Below, one piece after another: positions 25,742 through 33,750 of a DNA stretch of 64,000 nucleotides. The stretch lies in the NCBI RefSeq assembly GCF_009801115.1, contig NZ_VTOL01000004.1, positions 62,001-126,000 on the forward strand. The letters run 5' to 3'. A model generated the notes under the pieces. That model was given only the letters and a program-made list of their open reading frames with translations. It was not told the origin of the DNA and searched no databases. This DNA comes from Dyadobacter sp. 3J3 (lineage in GTDB: Bacteria; Bacteroidota; Bacteroidia; Cytophagales; Spirosomataceae). Position numbers and translations under genes: made by a program. Within the stretch, counting starts at the first letter, position 1; each line of letters begins with the position of its first letter.

Positions 25742-26551
25742 TTATCTCAAACCCTTTTTATTCAAATAATCAATCAAAGCTTCCGGATGATCAGTTTGTA
25801 AACCTTGCACACCTTTATTTATCGCTTCATTCCAAGAAGTCGGACCTTCTGTTGGACTTTGGACGTCAAGCCAGGTCGAAATTCCTTTTTCTTTTATCAT
25901 TTTCTCCATATCCGGATTAACAACATTATCAATTACACTAATTTTTATCTCGTTAAGAAAAGATATTAGCTGATCGGTATTTTTGATTTCGTCTGGAATG
26001 CTGGTCATCAAGGGCATTTGTGGAGCCATGGATTTCCATTGCGGATATTGTTCTTTTTTATTGATATACACCACAATCTGCTTTTCCATCCCTGCTTCCT
26101 GAATCTGTTTCCAGGTCTGCGCCACATCTGCATCTTTAAAATCAAGATAAATATTGATCTTGTTTTTACACAATTTCAAAACATCCCTGAATTCCGGAAT
26201 TCTGTATATTTTTTTATTGTGATTGAATACCTGAAGCTTCTTGATTTCAGCCATAGTATGCTCGTTTATTTTACCTTTTCCATTCGTGGCGCGGTCAACC
26301 GTTCCATCGTGGTGAATGATAAGATGACCGTCTTTTGTTGTGCGTAAATCTACTTCAACATAATCCACACCATATTTAATTGCTTCATCAATGGACGCCA
26401 GCGTATTTTCGGGAACATTAACATGGTTTCCGCGATGCGCTATGACAATGAGTTTATTCTTGCTTGCAGGTAAATTCTGCGCTATTGAAAAGGTTGAAAT
26501 AAAACAGAAAACAATCTGGATCAGAAGAAGTTTAGTTTTGTACCCGGACAT
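25742..26551 (-). CDS. Exported glycerophosphodiester phosphodiesterase
   Basis: A 269-residue GDPD-family enzyme with a signal peptide (cleavage near SIAQ-N, about residue 25). It hydrolyses glycerophosphodiesters to an alcohol and glycerol 3-phosphate in the periplasm or at the surface. The TIM-barrel active site is clear: IAHRGNHVNVPENTLAS (catalytic His, metal Glu), DYVEVDLRTTKDGHLIIHHD (metal Glu/Asp, second catalytic His) and YLDFKDADV. The C-terminal GLQTDHPEALIDYL closes the barrel. Its product could feed glycerol metabolism together with the glpK gene 8 kb away, but they are not linked. Confidence 0.93.
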   Translation of the reverse strand: MSGYKTKLLLIQIVFCFISTFSIAQNLPASKNKLIVIAHRGNHVNVPENTLASIDEAIKYGVDYVEVDLRTTKDGHLIIHHDGTVDRATNGKGKINEHTMAEIKKLQVFNHNKKIYRIPEFRDVLKLCKNKINIYLDFKDADVAQTWKQIQEAGMEKQIVVYINKKEQYPQWKSMAPQMPLMTSIPDEIKNTDQLISFLNEIKISVIDNVVNPDMEKMIKEKGISTWLDVQSPTEGPTSWNEAINKGVQGLQTDHPEALIDYLNKKGLR

Positions 26552-26642
26552 TGTAAAATTGATTTGTTGTTTGAAAAAACGGAAAACCGTTCCTTCAGTA
26601 CTTTATGTTTCGCAATACGGGCCACTTCGGTGTATTAACAAA

Positions 26643-26689
26643 AAAAGTCTAAAAATTTGAGATTTATTCTCCCAAATCCTTAGACTTTT
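26643..26689 (-). terminator. Terminator of the PfkB kinase gene
   Basis: AAAAGTCTAA (26643-26652) and TTAGACTTTT (26680-26689) form a 10-bp stem whose loop can pair further (ATTTG with CAAAT). It lies downstream of the PfkB gene on the minus strand. Confidence 0.55.
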
Positions 26690-26705
26690 AATATTGATTA
26701 ACAAT

Positions 26706-26752
26706 CAGCTAATGAGCCTCACTAAAAGCCAACTGCTAATTGCCAACAGCTA
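26706..26752. repeat. Degenerate short-repeat tract
   Basis: cagctaatgagcc, gccaactgctaatt and gccaacagctaatt are imperfect copies of a 13-15 nt unit directly after the PfkB stop codon. The composition resembles the gactgccgacagc-type tracts elsewhere in the window. Confidence 0.4.
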
Positions 26753-26753
26753 A

Positions 26754-27671
26754 TTAAACTATTTCAAAACTCGACAATTTCACAAATTCCTGAACACGTG
26801 CATCAATTTCTTCTTGCGAAAGATTTATGATACGTTCAGTACCAAATTTCTCAACACAGAAAGATGCCATCGCAGAACCGTAAATGATAGCGCGTTTCAT
26901 GTTTTCGAAAGAAACATCATCTGTTTTGGCAAGATATCCAATAAATCCTCCTGCGAAACAATCGCCTGCTCCTGTTGGATCAAATACAACTTCCAATGGC
27001 AAAGCCGGTGCAAAGAAAATTCTTTCTCCCTGGAATAAAAGTGCTCCGTGCTCACCTTTTTTGATGATAAGCGTTTTTGGTCCCATCGCCATAATTGTGG
27101 TCGCAGCTTTACGCAAAGAATATTCTCCTGAAAGCTGGCGTGCTTCTTCATCATTGATCGTCAAAACATCTACTAACGAAATAACGTCTTTCAAATCATC
27201 CATGGCGATGTTCATCCAAAGATTCATGGTATCAAGCATGATCAGTTTTGGACGTTTCGCCATACGCTCAATAACAGATTTCTGCGTAGCAGGAACTGTG
27301 TTTCCCAACATCAGGTATTCTGTGCCCTGATAAGATTCTGGAATGATCGGATCAAAATCAGCCATTACATTCAACTGAGTTTCAAGCGTATCACGCGTGT
27401 TCATATCCTCATGGTATTTTCCTGACCAAAAGAAAGTTTTACCGTCAGTGATTGTTTTTAAACCTTCGGTATTAACTCCGTGTTCTACAAGAAGGTCAAC
27501 CATTTCCTGAGGGAAATCACCGCCGACAACCGCTACCAGATTATTTTTTTTGGTAAAATAGGAGGCAGATAAAGTGATATAGGTTGCCGCGCCGCCAATG
27601 ATTTTATCGGTTTTTCCGAAAGGAGTTTCAAGGGCATCAAAGGCCACAGAGCCAACTGTTAATAAACTCAT
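26754..27671 (-). CDS. PfkB-family sugar/nucleoside kinase
   Basis: A 305-residue ribokinase-type kinase. The N-terminal substrate region LLTVGSVAFDALETPFGKTDKIIGGAATY carries the family di-glycine. The C-terminal signature VFDPTGAGDCFAGGFIGYL contains the catalytic Asp and anion hole. It phosphorylates a sugar or nucleoside with ATP. The substrate cannot be read from the sequence, and no transporter or catabolic gene is adjacent. The gene stands alone on the minus strand, divergent from the gene at 27857. Confidence 0.9.
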   Translation of the reverse strand: MSLLTVGSVAFDALETPFGKTDKIIGGAATYITLSASYFTKKNNLVAVVGGDFPQEMVDLLVEHGVNTEGLKTITDGKTFFWSGKYHEDMNTRDTLETQLNVMADFDPIIPESYQGTEYLMLGNTVPATQKSVIERMAKRPKLIMLDTMNLWMNIAMDDLKDVISLVDVLTINDEEARQLSGEYSLRKAATTIMAMGPKTLIIKKGEHGALLFQGERIFFAPALPLEVVFDPTGAGDCFAGGFIGYLAKTDDVSFENMKRAIIYGSAMASFCVEKFGTERIINLSQEEIDARVQEFVKLSSFEIV

Positions 27672-27815
27672 AAAGTAGTATAGTATTGATTTTTAGTAAG
27701 TTTCAATTTTTGATTTGAAAACAAAAACGCTGCGAAGATAATAAAAACAGCTGAATAGCATCTTTAAAGGATGGCATAATCCTAAACAGTTGGCGGTCAA
27801 TCCTGAGTTATTTGC

Positions 27816-27823
27816 TATTTTTG
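27816..27823 (+). promoter_or_regulatory. -7 promoter element for the 27857-cysS pair
   Basis: TATTTTTG is a full TAnnTTTG match. A TTG lies at 27790-27792 (23-nt spacer, slightly long). The transcript would start near 27830 with a leader of about 27 nt. Confidence 0.5.
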
Positions 27824-27856
27824 TCAGGCAACGTTAATTAGGATGTAAATCTGAGA

Positions 27857-28285
27857 ATGAAAATTACTATCATTGAAACGATGCGAAAGATGATTGCGAT
27901 TGACAAAGCAAGAGCGCAAATCGAACTTGCGAAAGAACTTCTTATAAATCATGCCAAGCCCGAAGATGGATTATTTCAGAACAGAATGTATGTTAAACAA
28001 GCCGGACTTACTGCATATAAAGGTCTTTTGTTGATGCTCGTCGAGTTGTTGAAAGAAGACAGAAAAGGTCAAGAAGTTATAATAGAGCAGGATTTGTTCA
28101 AATTGAATAAAAGAATATTTGCTGACTTTGTCACTGCCCAACAAGTTCTGACCAAATCAATGGGAGTTTACGGCACAAGGAGCCAGGAGTTAGCGAAGCT
28201 AGGAATTTCAGAAGCTGAAATGATTATAACCTGGGTTGAAAAGTACCTTGCCATAAAGACAAAAAAAGAGCAAAATGCTTTTTAA
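27857..28285 (+). CDS. Small helical protein, possibly DUF5618-like
   Basis: A 142-residue cytoplasmic protein, predominantly helical and charged, with no signal peptide. The pattern KARAQIELAKELLI...MYVKQAGLTAYKGLLLML reminds me of DUF5618/HEPN-like four-helix proteins, but this is memory only. It is not a toxin by any motif I can see (no RX4-6H). It lies 49 nt upstream of cysS in the same orientation with a promoter in front, so the two probably share a transcript. Confidence 0.6.
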   Translation: MKITIIETMRKMIAIDKARAQIELAKELLINHAKPEDGLFQNRMYVKQAGLTAYKGLLLMLVELLKEDRKGQEVIIEQDLFKLNKRIFADFVTAQQVLTKSMGVYGTRSQELAKLGISEAEMIITWVEKYLAIKTKKEQNAF

Positions 28286-28334
28286 TGATATACAGACCAA
28301 TTACTAAAATTGATTACAAGAAAGTAAAATATTC

Positions 28335-29834
28335 ATGACTGATAAAACATACCAGCCCCTTAAAATATTCAATACGCTTACCCGTAAAAAGGATTTGTTT
28401 GTGCCACTTGCTGCGCCGTATGTAGGCATGTATGTCTGTGGGCCAACGGTTTACAACAATGTTCACCTTGGAAATATCCGAACTTTTCTATCTTTTGATA
28501 TCCTTTATCGTTATCTGACGCATATTGGCTACAAAGTCCGGTATGTAAGGAATATTACAGATGTCGGCCATTTGGTGGGTGACGGTGATGAAGGCGAAGA
28601 CAAAATCGGTAAAATGGCGAAACTGCAACAGTTGGAGCCCATGGAAATCGTTCAGCGCTATACCAATGATTTTCACGATGTTTCCGCTGAATTCAATTTG
28701 CGTCCGCCAAGTATAGAGCCAACGGCAACAGGGCATTTAATTGAACAGATTGAAGCAGTTACAGCCCTTATTGAAAAAGGTGCTGCCTACGAATCAAATG
28801 GTTCTGTTTATTTCGATATCGCAAAATATAACGATGCGGGAAATGAATACGGAAAGCTTTCAGGAAGAATTATCGAAGATCTTTTGAATGAAACGCGTGA
28901 TCTGGATGGTCAGTCTGAAAAACGTAATCCGCTTGATTTTGCACTTTGGAAAAAAGCCAGTCCTGAGCATATTATGCAATGGGATTCTCCCTGGGGAATG
29001 GGTTTTCCAGGCTGGCATTTGGAATGTACTTGTATGAGTGCCAAGTATTTAGGAAAACAGTTTGACATTCACGGTGGTGGGATGGATCTAAAATTCCCTC
29101 ATCACGAGTGTGAAATTGCGCAGGCAAGAGCTTTGACAAATATTGAGCCAGTACGGTATTGGATGCATACAAATATGCTTACGGTGAATGGCCAGAAAAT
29201 GTCAAAATCGCTGAATAATTCATTTTTGCCTAGTCAGTTATTTTCAGGAGATCATGAATTACTGGATCAGGCTTATAGTCCCATGACTGTTCGCTTTTTC
29301 ATGCTGCAAAGTCAATATCGCAGTACGCTGGATTTTTCTAATGACGCGTTAAAAGCGGCTCAGAAAGGCTACAAGCGTTTAGCGAATGGCATGCGTTTAG
29401 CAAAAATGCTGAAATATTCTGACGAAGAAGTTGCGCGTGACGACAAGAAAATCGAAGATATAGAAAAATCAGTTCAGGGTTTCTATGACGCCATGAATGA
29501 TGACTTAAATACTTCTGTTGCGATCGCCAATCTGTTCAACATGCTGAAATACATTAATATGCTGAACATGAACCAGGTAAAATCTGCCGCTTTGGGTGAA
29601 GCAACTTTTACGTCTTTGTTGGAAAACTTTATCGTTTTCATCGAAAATGTACTAGGGTTAAAAGAGGAGTTGAGCGAAGGACACGCGGTTTTGGATGGGA
29701 TGTTGAACCTTTACCGGGAATATAAAGCTGTTCAGAATTACGAGAAAGTGGATGAAATCCGTACTTATTTCAAACTTCAGGGACTGGCGATCCGTGACAG
29801 CAAATTGCGCGTGGATTGGGCTTATGAAGAGTAG
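28335..29834 (+). CDS. cysS: Cysteinyl-tRNA synthetase
   Basis: Charges tRNA-Cys. The 499 residues match the class I family. The zinc-binding Cys (VCGPTVYN), the HIGH equivalent HLGN (about residues 44-47), further zinc ligands in WHLECTCMS and PHHECEIAQ, and the KMSKSLNN loop near residue 290 are all present. The C-terminal DALR-type helical domain ends with the tRNA-binding region VDEIRTYFKLQGLAIRDS. It follows the small gene at 27857 by 49 nt. Confidence 0.98.
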   Translation: MTDKTYQPLKIFNTLTRKKDLFVPLAAPYVGMYVCGPTVYNNVHLGNIRTFLSFDILYRYLTHIGYKVRYVRNITDVGHLVGDGDEGEDKIGKMAKLQQLEPMEIVQRYTNDFHDVSAEFNLRPPSIEPTATGHLIEQIEAVTALIEKGAAYESNGSVYFDIAKYNDAGNEYGKLSGRIIEDLLNETRDLDGQSEKRNPLDFALWKKASPEHIMQWDSPWGMGFPGWHLECTCMSAKYLGKQFDIHGGGMDLKFPHHECEIAQARALTNIEPVRYWMHTNMLTVNGQKMSKSLNNSFLPSQLFSGDHELLDQAYSPMTVRFFMLQSQYRSTLDFSNDALKAAQKGYKRLANGMRLAKMLKYSDEEVARDDKKIEDIEKSVQGFYDAMNDDLNTSVAIANLFNMLKYINMLNMNQVKSAALGEATFTSLLENFIVFIENVLGLKEELSEGHAVLDGMLNLYREYKAVQNYEKVDEIRTYFKLQGLAIRDSKLRVDWAYEE

Positions 29835-29867
29835 GCAGGTATAGGTTCTAAATTACTTTAAGTTTTC

Positions 29868-29977
29868 AAGGGTGTCACGCAAAGCAAAAAAGCGGACGCC
29901 GGTTTAAACACAAAGACCGCTAAGTTTTTCTCTTAGCGGTCTTTTTTTTAAATCTTTGCTCCTTTGCGTGAAACCTT
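29868..29977. repeat. Nested palindromic element containing a terminator
   Basis: An outer imperfect stem pairs the arm at 29868-29884 (including CACGCAAAG) with that at 29962-29977 (including CTTTGCGTG). Inside lies AAAGACCGCTAAG (29912-29924) pairing with CTTAGCGGTCTTT (29932-29944), followed by a T-run. It lies between the convergent cysS and pbpC genes and the right arm touches the pbpC stop codon. The inner hairpin can terminate transcription in both directions. Confidence 0.75.
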
Positions 29978-32295
29978 CAAATTCTCTTCACAAGAATCTT
30001 AATATCCGAATTCCTCCCCTTATCATCACTACAAGAAATCTTAACCTTCCCGACCGGCGGACTAATAAACACTGCTTCATGCGGCGGTGAACGCTTAACC
30101 AACTTATCATTAACATACCAAAAAACCTCCTGCACATCAATACCAGTCTGACAACTTAACTGAATTTGCTGCGGTTCGTTGGTTTGGATAAAATATTCGC
30201 TTCCATCATTCGGGCTGATTATTAACGGCGCGCCTTCACGAAAAACACGTTCGCATAACGAATTATGCGGGGGTAATTTTTGGTAAGGAATTTTCTTGGA
30301 TTCATAATAGGCAATTAGTTCCGGGGCCAGGTTCGGATACGTCTTTTTTACAAAACCACTTTCAGGGAGACAATAAGTACAATAAGAAATCTTCGAAGCC
30401 ATATCTGTAAAAACGTAGCGTAGATGCTGACATTTATGATACGGAGAAACACCCATGATATAATAATCCGTAATCTGGTGATCACAAAAATCGCTGGGAA
30501 TATCGCCGCTAACCGCACAGATCTTTCGTAACGACACATTTTCCGGCATTTGATACCAGCTATTTGTAGCATTATAATCCAGCGCATTGAAAATTGAAAA
30601 TAACAACGGTGTCGCCGTATTCGCACCACTCAACTCGGGAACGCCTTCACCGGAAAAATTTCCAACCCAAACGCCGATTGTATATTTTCGATTATAACCG
30701 ATACTCCACGCATCCCGCTTTCCATAGGAAGTCCCGGTTTTCCATGCGATTTTTGGTAAGTGATACGTATTGTCAAAGTTGGTAGGCAGGTCGGGGCGGG
30801 TGACTTGTGTTAAGATGTTGTTTAAAAGAAATGTCGCTTCTTTTGAAACAAGTTGTTCGCCTTTTTTGGAAATAGGATTTTCTGTGGCATACCGTAATTG
30901 TTTTAATTCCCCTTCGTTGGAAAAAGCTGCAAAAAGTCGGGTGAGTTCTTCCAGTGTAACCCCGCAGCCACCCAAAATCATGGATAATCCTAAACCGCTG
31001 GATTGTTTTCTGATTGTTTGAAAATCTGCCTTTTTCAATTTATCAATTAAAACCGGTGTACTCACTTCTTTCAAAATCTTAACTGCCGGAATGTTCAAAG
31101 AATTGGCTAATGCAAATTCCGTAGTAACCTGGCCATTGAAATGCTGATCAAAATTTTCTGGTTCATAACCACCAAAATTGGTCGGAACGTCATTCAAAAC
31201 GGTTTTTGGTGTGATAATTCCTTTGTCAAAGGCGGTCGCGTAAAGTATTGGTTTTAGCGTACTTCCGGGTGAGCGGATCGCCCGAATTCCATCCACTTGT
31301 CCACCGTCAAAAGGATTATTAAAATCAGCTGAACCGACATACGCTTCGACCGCCATCGTTTCATTGTTAATCACAAGCACCGCTGCATTATGAATATTCA
31401 TGCTTTGATGCCGGTTTACGTAATTTTTCACCTGTTCCTCAATTTGTTTCTGAGACTGGATTTTTATCGTGGAATTGATAATTGGCTGATCAGGAAAATC
31501 TTTTTTCAAACGTAAAGCAAGATGCGGCGCTTGTTTTGGTGCGGAGAGCCGGCGGACAATGAGCGGTTCACTGATCGCATCCTGGATACTATTTTGATCA
31601 AATAAATCTTCTTTACCAAACCGCGTCAACCACTGATTTCTTGCGACTTTCATGGCCTCATTTCTCGTTCCCGGACGCAGGCTTGATGGCCGGTTTGGAA
31701 CAATGGTAAGTGCCGTAATTTCGGCGAGACTTAATAATTGAGGTGCTTTTCCAAAATATAAAAGTGAAGCTGCTTTAATCCCCTCAATGTTTCCTCCATA
31801 AGGAACCAGATTCAAATACAATTGAAGAATTTCATCTTTGGAATAATGTAATTCCAGCTGCATAGCGCGGAAAGATTCAGTCAGTTTATTGAGGTATGTC
31901 CTTTTTTTAGGTTCTAACAATCTGACAACCTGCATGGTAATTGTGGATGCACCGGATGTTCTTTTGCCGCTAAAAATATTTCTCCCGGCTGCCCGAAGCA
32001 TCGCAAAGGGATTAATTCCCGGATGATAATAGAAATATTGGTCTTCCTTATGGATCAGTGTTTTTTGTAAAAGTGGCGTGATTTCAGAGATGTTCGTGTA
32101 AAGCCGCCATTTATCATCCGGGCTCAAAAACGCGTGTAAAACGGTTCCGTCGCTGGCGGTTATTTGGGTGGAATATTGGACTTTTGGTTTGAACGGGAAG
32201 AGGAGGTCGAGGAGGAGGAATGCGGTTAGGAGGCAGCTGAGGGTGATGGCTGCTGTTTTTAGGAAGGGTCGTTTAAGTGTTTTACGTAGAAGCAA
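29977..32295 (-). CDS. pbpC: Penicillin-binding protein 1C
   Basis: A 772-residue bifunctional class A PBP: one N-terminal membrane anchor (about 12-35), a GT51 glycosyltransferase domain (HKEDQYFYYHPGINP, TSGASTITMQVVRLL, LNLVPYGGNIEGI), a transpeptidase domain with SPGSTLKP (nucleophile Ser near residue 345), SLN and WKTGTSYG (near 520), and a C-terminal BiPBP_C beta domain (about 690-772). It polymerises and crosslinks peptidoglycan in the periplasm. The start is TTG at 32295: a stop lies two codons upstream and no ATG precedes the anchor. The usual alpha-2-macroglobulin partner is not next to it here. Confidence 0.95.
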   Translation of the reverse strand: MLLRKTLKRPFLKTAAITLSCLLTAFLLLDLLFPFKPKVQYSTQITASDGTVLHAFLSPDDKWRLYTNISEITPLLQKTLIHKEDQYFYYHPGINPFAMLRAAGRNIFSGKRTSGASTITMQVVRLLEPKKRTYLNKLTESFRAMQLELHYSKDEILQLYLNLVPYGGNIEGIKAASLLYFGKAPQLLSLAEITALTIVPNRPSSLRPGTRNEAMKVARNQWLTRFGKEDLFDQNSIQDAISEPLIVRRLSAPKQAPHLALRLKKDFPDQPIINSTIKIQSQKQIEEQVKNYVNRHQSMNIHNAAVLVINNETMAVEAYVGSADFNNPFDGGQVDGIRAIRSPGSTLKPILYATAFDKGIITPKTVLNDVPTNFGGYEPENFDQHFNGQVTTEFALANSLNIPAVKILKEVSTPVLIDKLKKADFQTIRKQSSGLGLSMILGGCGVTLEELTRLFAAFSNEGELKQLRYATENPISKKGEQLVSKEATFLLNNILTQVTRPDLPTNFDNTYHLPKIAWKTGTSYGKRDAWSIGYNRKYTIGVWVGNFSGEGVPELSGANTATPLLFSIFNALDYNATNSWYQMPENVSLRKICAVSGDIPSDFCDHQITDYYIMGVSPYHKCQHLRYVFTDMASKISYCTYCLPESGFVKKTYPNLAPELIAYYESKKIPYQKLPPHNSLCERVFREGAPLIISPNDGSEYFIQTNEPQQIQLSCQTGIDVQEVFWYVNDKLVKRSPPHEAVFISPPVGKVKISCSDDKGRNSDIKILVKRI

Positions 32296-32376
32296 ATTTT
32301 AAATACAGAACAATTTTTTTGAAAATCAATAATCACACCTGTTGTCTCGGGAAGTGCGATACACTGAACCTCAGTC

Positions 32377-32736
32377 TTATCCCAAAATCTTTTCACGATG
32401 TTGTTTACCCCATGCATGCATTGCAATAATCATATCATTAAGTGTGTCGCTGTACTCAGTGAGCTCGTACTCAACTGTTACTGGGCTTGTGTTGCATACA
32501 GTACGGGTAACCAGAGCATTCATCTCCATTTCTTTCAATTCCCTTGATAATATGCGTGGAGATATGCCTGCCTCTCTTGATAGTTCGCGAAACCTTAATT
32601 TCCCACCTCTTAAAATAGCAATCAGCACCAGTTTCCATTTTCCACCCACTACGTCCAGCGTGTCCTGAAGAGTGAGCCTTGCTATTTTACATTCCTGATC
32701 CGTTACAGGTGTTAAACATTGATTTTTTCTTGTCAT
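32377..32736 (-). CDS. HxlR-family transcriptional regulator
   Basis: A 119-residue winged-helix regulator of the HxlR type. The core is visible as DTLDVVGGKWKLVLIAILRGGKLRFRELSRE, the recognition helix ISPRILSRELKEMEMNALV and the wing TVEYELTEYS. Three cysteines (residues 7 and 16, and in RTVCNTSP) could allow redox or electrophile sensing as in some HxlR proteins; that is inference. It is divergent from an NTF2-like gene with only 123 nt between, so it probably controls that gene and itself. Confidence 0.92.
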   Translation of the reverse strand: MTRKNQCLTPVTDQECKIARLTLQDTLDVVGGKWKLVLIAILRGGKLRFRELSREAGISPRILSRELKEMEMNALVTRTVCNTSPVTVEYELTEYSDTLNDMIIAMHAWGKQHREKILG

Positions 32737-32777
32737 GATATCCTCTTTGTTACCGGTATCCTATATGTTACACGTCA

Positions 32778-32807
32778 CAAAATTACAACATAGCTCTTTT
32801 ACTTTTG
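32778..32807. promoter_or_regulatory. Divergent promoters of hxlR-type regulator and NTF2-like gene
   Basis: CAAAATTA (32778-32785) reads TAATTTTG on the minus strand, and TACTTTTG (32800-32807) lies on the plus strand: two TAnnTTTG boxes facing away from each other, 14 nt apart. A regulator bound here would affect both. TGTTAC occurs twice as a direct repeat on the regulator side (about 32746 and 32765). Confidence 0.6.
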
Positions 32808-32859
32808 TCCCGTTGTAATAAAGAAACCGTCAAGAAAATTTTAACTGTTAACAAATCTT

Positions 32860-33303
32860 ATGAAAACAACCATCACTGACCATAGCGCTGCCCGCGCTGA
32901 GCGCGTATTTTTAATGCACCTCTCCATGTTCACCAATCCCGACATGGCTCTGGAAGACTATGCAAACCTTTATACCGATGATGCCGTGCATGAATATCCT
33001 TATGCACCTGCCCCTTTTTCAACAAAACTTGAAGGAAGGGACGCAATTGCGGCGTACATATCAAATGTAACCAAGAGTGCTACCGAATGGAGCTTTACTG
33101 ACTTCAAATTTACGGCAACATCCGATTCTGATATCGTTTTTGTGGAGTTCGAAGGCAATGCCCTGGTTAATGCCACTGGTAAAACGTACCGTCAAATATA
33201 CATCGGCCGCATTACTTTACGGGAAAATCAAATCTCACACTATCGCGAATTTTGGAATCCCAGCTGGATTTTGGATGCCTTCGTTCCGGCGCCTTCTGTC
33301 TAA
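32860..33303 (+). CDS. NTF2-like (SnoaL-type) protein
   Basis: A 147-residue cytoplasmic protein with a cone-shaped NTF2-like fold. YANLYTDDAVHEYPYAP, FSTKLEGRDAIAAYISNVTK and YRQIYIGRITLRENQISHYREFWNP are typical of SnoaL/PhzA-type proteins. Such proteins are small enzymes (isomerases, dehalogenases, hydratases) or ligand binders. The divergent HxlR regulator suggests an inducible stress or detoxification role, an inference from context. Confidence 0.83.
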   Translation: MKTTITDHSAARAERVFLMHLSMFTNPDMALEDYANLYTDDAVHEYPYAPAPFSTKLEGRDAIAAYISNVTKSATEWSFTDFKFTATSDSDIVFVEFEGNALVNATGKTYRQIYIGRITLRENQISHYREFWNPSWILDAFVPAPSV

Positions 33304-33383
33304 GAATCAAATGACGGAGTTGTTTAAGAGCTTATATTTATTTAATGTGCTTAATTTCAGTGCATTAAATAAATATTGATTCT
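33303..33383. repeat. AT-rich inverted repeat after the NTF2-like gene
   Basis: ATATTTATTTAATG (33334-33347) and CATTAAATAAATAT (33363-33376) are a perfect 14-bp inverted repeat. Outside it, AGAATCA (33303-33309) pairs with TGATTCT (33377-33383), the left arm being interrupted by 24 nt. It may act as a terminator, though it lacks a T-tract. Confidence 0.5.
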
Positions 33384-33501
33384 GAGTTTTCGCAATTAAA
33401 ATTCAGATCACGTAATATCACCCAACGTATTAAGTGATATATAAAATCTTCAAGGAATCAATCCAGTTTTCAAATGGCTGGATGTTTAGGTTTAAATGCC
33501 T

Positions 33502-33623
33502 TTATGCCATCGGCATAATTCGTAGGTAGAAATGCAAACCCTCTGTATACGAGGCGTTCCGATAGGAACGCTTTGTGATAATTTTTTCTCTGCTTGCTAC
33601 CAACAAAATGTACCGAAGGTACA
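33502..33623. repeat. Cluster of short hairpins with varied stems
   Basis: Within a 446-nt gene-free stretch (33304-33750) are four hairpins: TTATGCC-atc-GGCATAA (33502-33518), CCTC...GAGG (33540-33554), GCGTTCC-gata-GGAACGC (33554-33571) and TGTACC-gaa-GGTACA (33609-33623). Between the last two is the linker gataattttttct, close to gatatattttttct in the element at 25583-25721. Three of the four stems end in CC/GG at the loop. No coding potential is seen here. Confidence 0.6.
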
Positions 33624-33750
33624 ATGTAGGGATTTACGTATTTTTCAAATAAACATATTTGTTCAATGCACATCTGTCAACATTTGCCCATCCCGCCAAA
33701 ATTTCTTTATTTACTGACATATTACAAATAAAGACAATCATAATACCATT

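Noticed and set aside
27857..28285. HEPN-type toxin next to cysS
   Set aside because: The helical look invited it, but no RX4-6H catalytic motif and no antitoxin-like partner are present.
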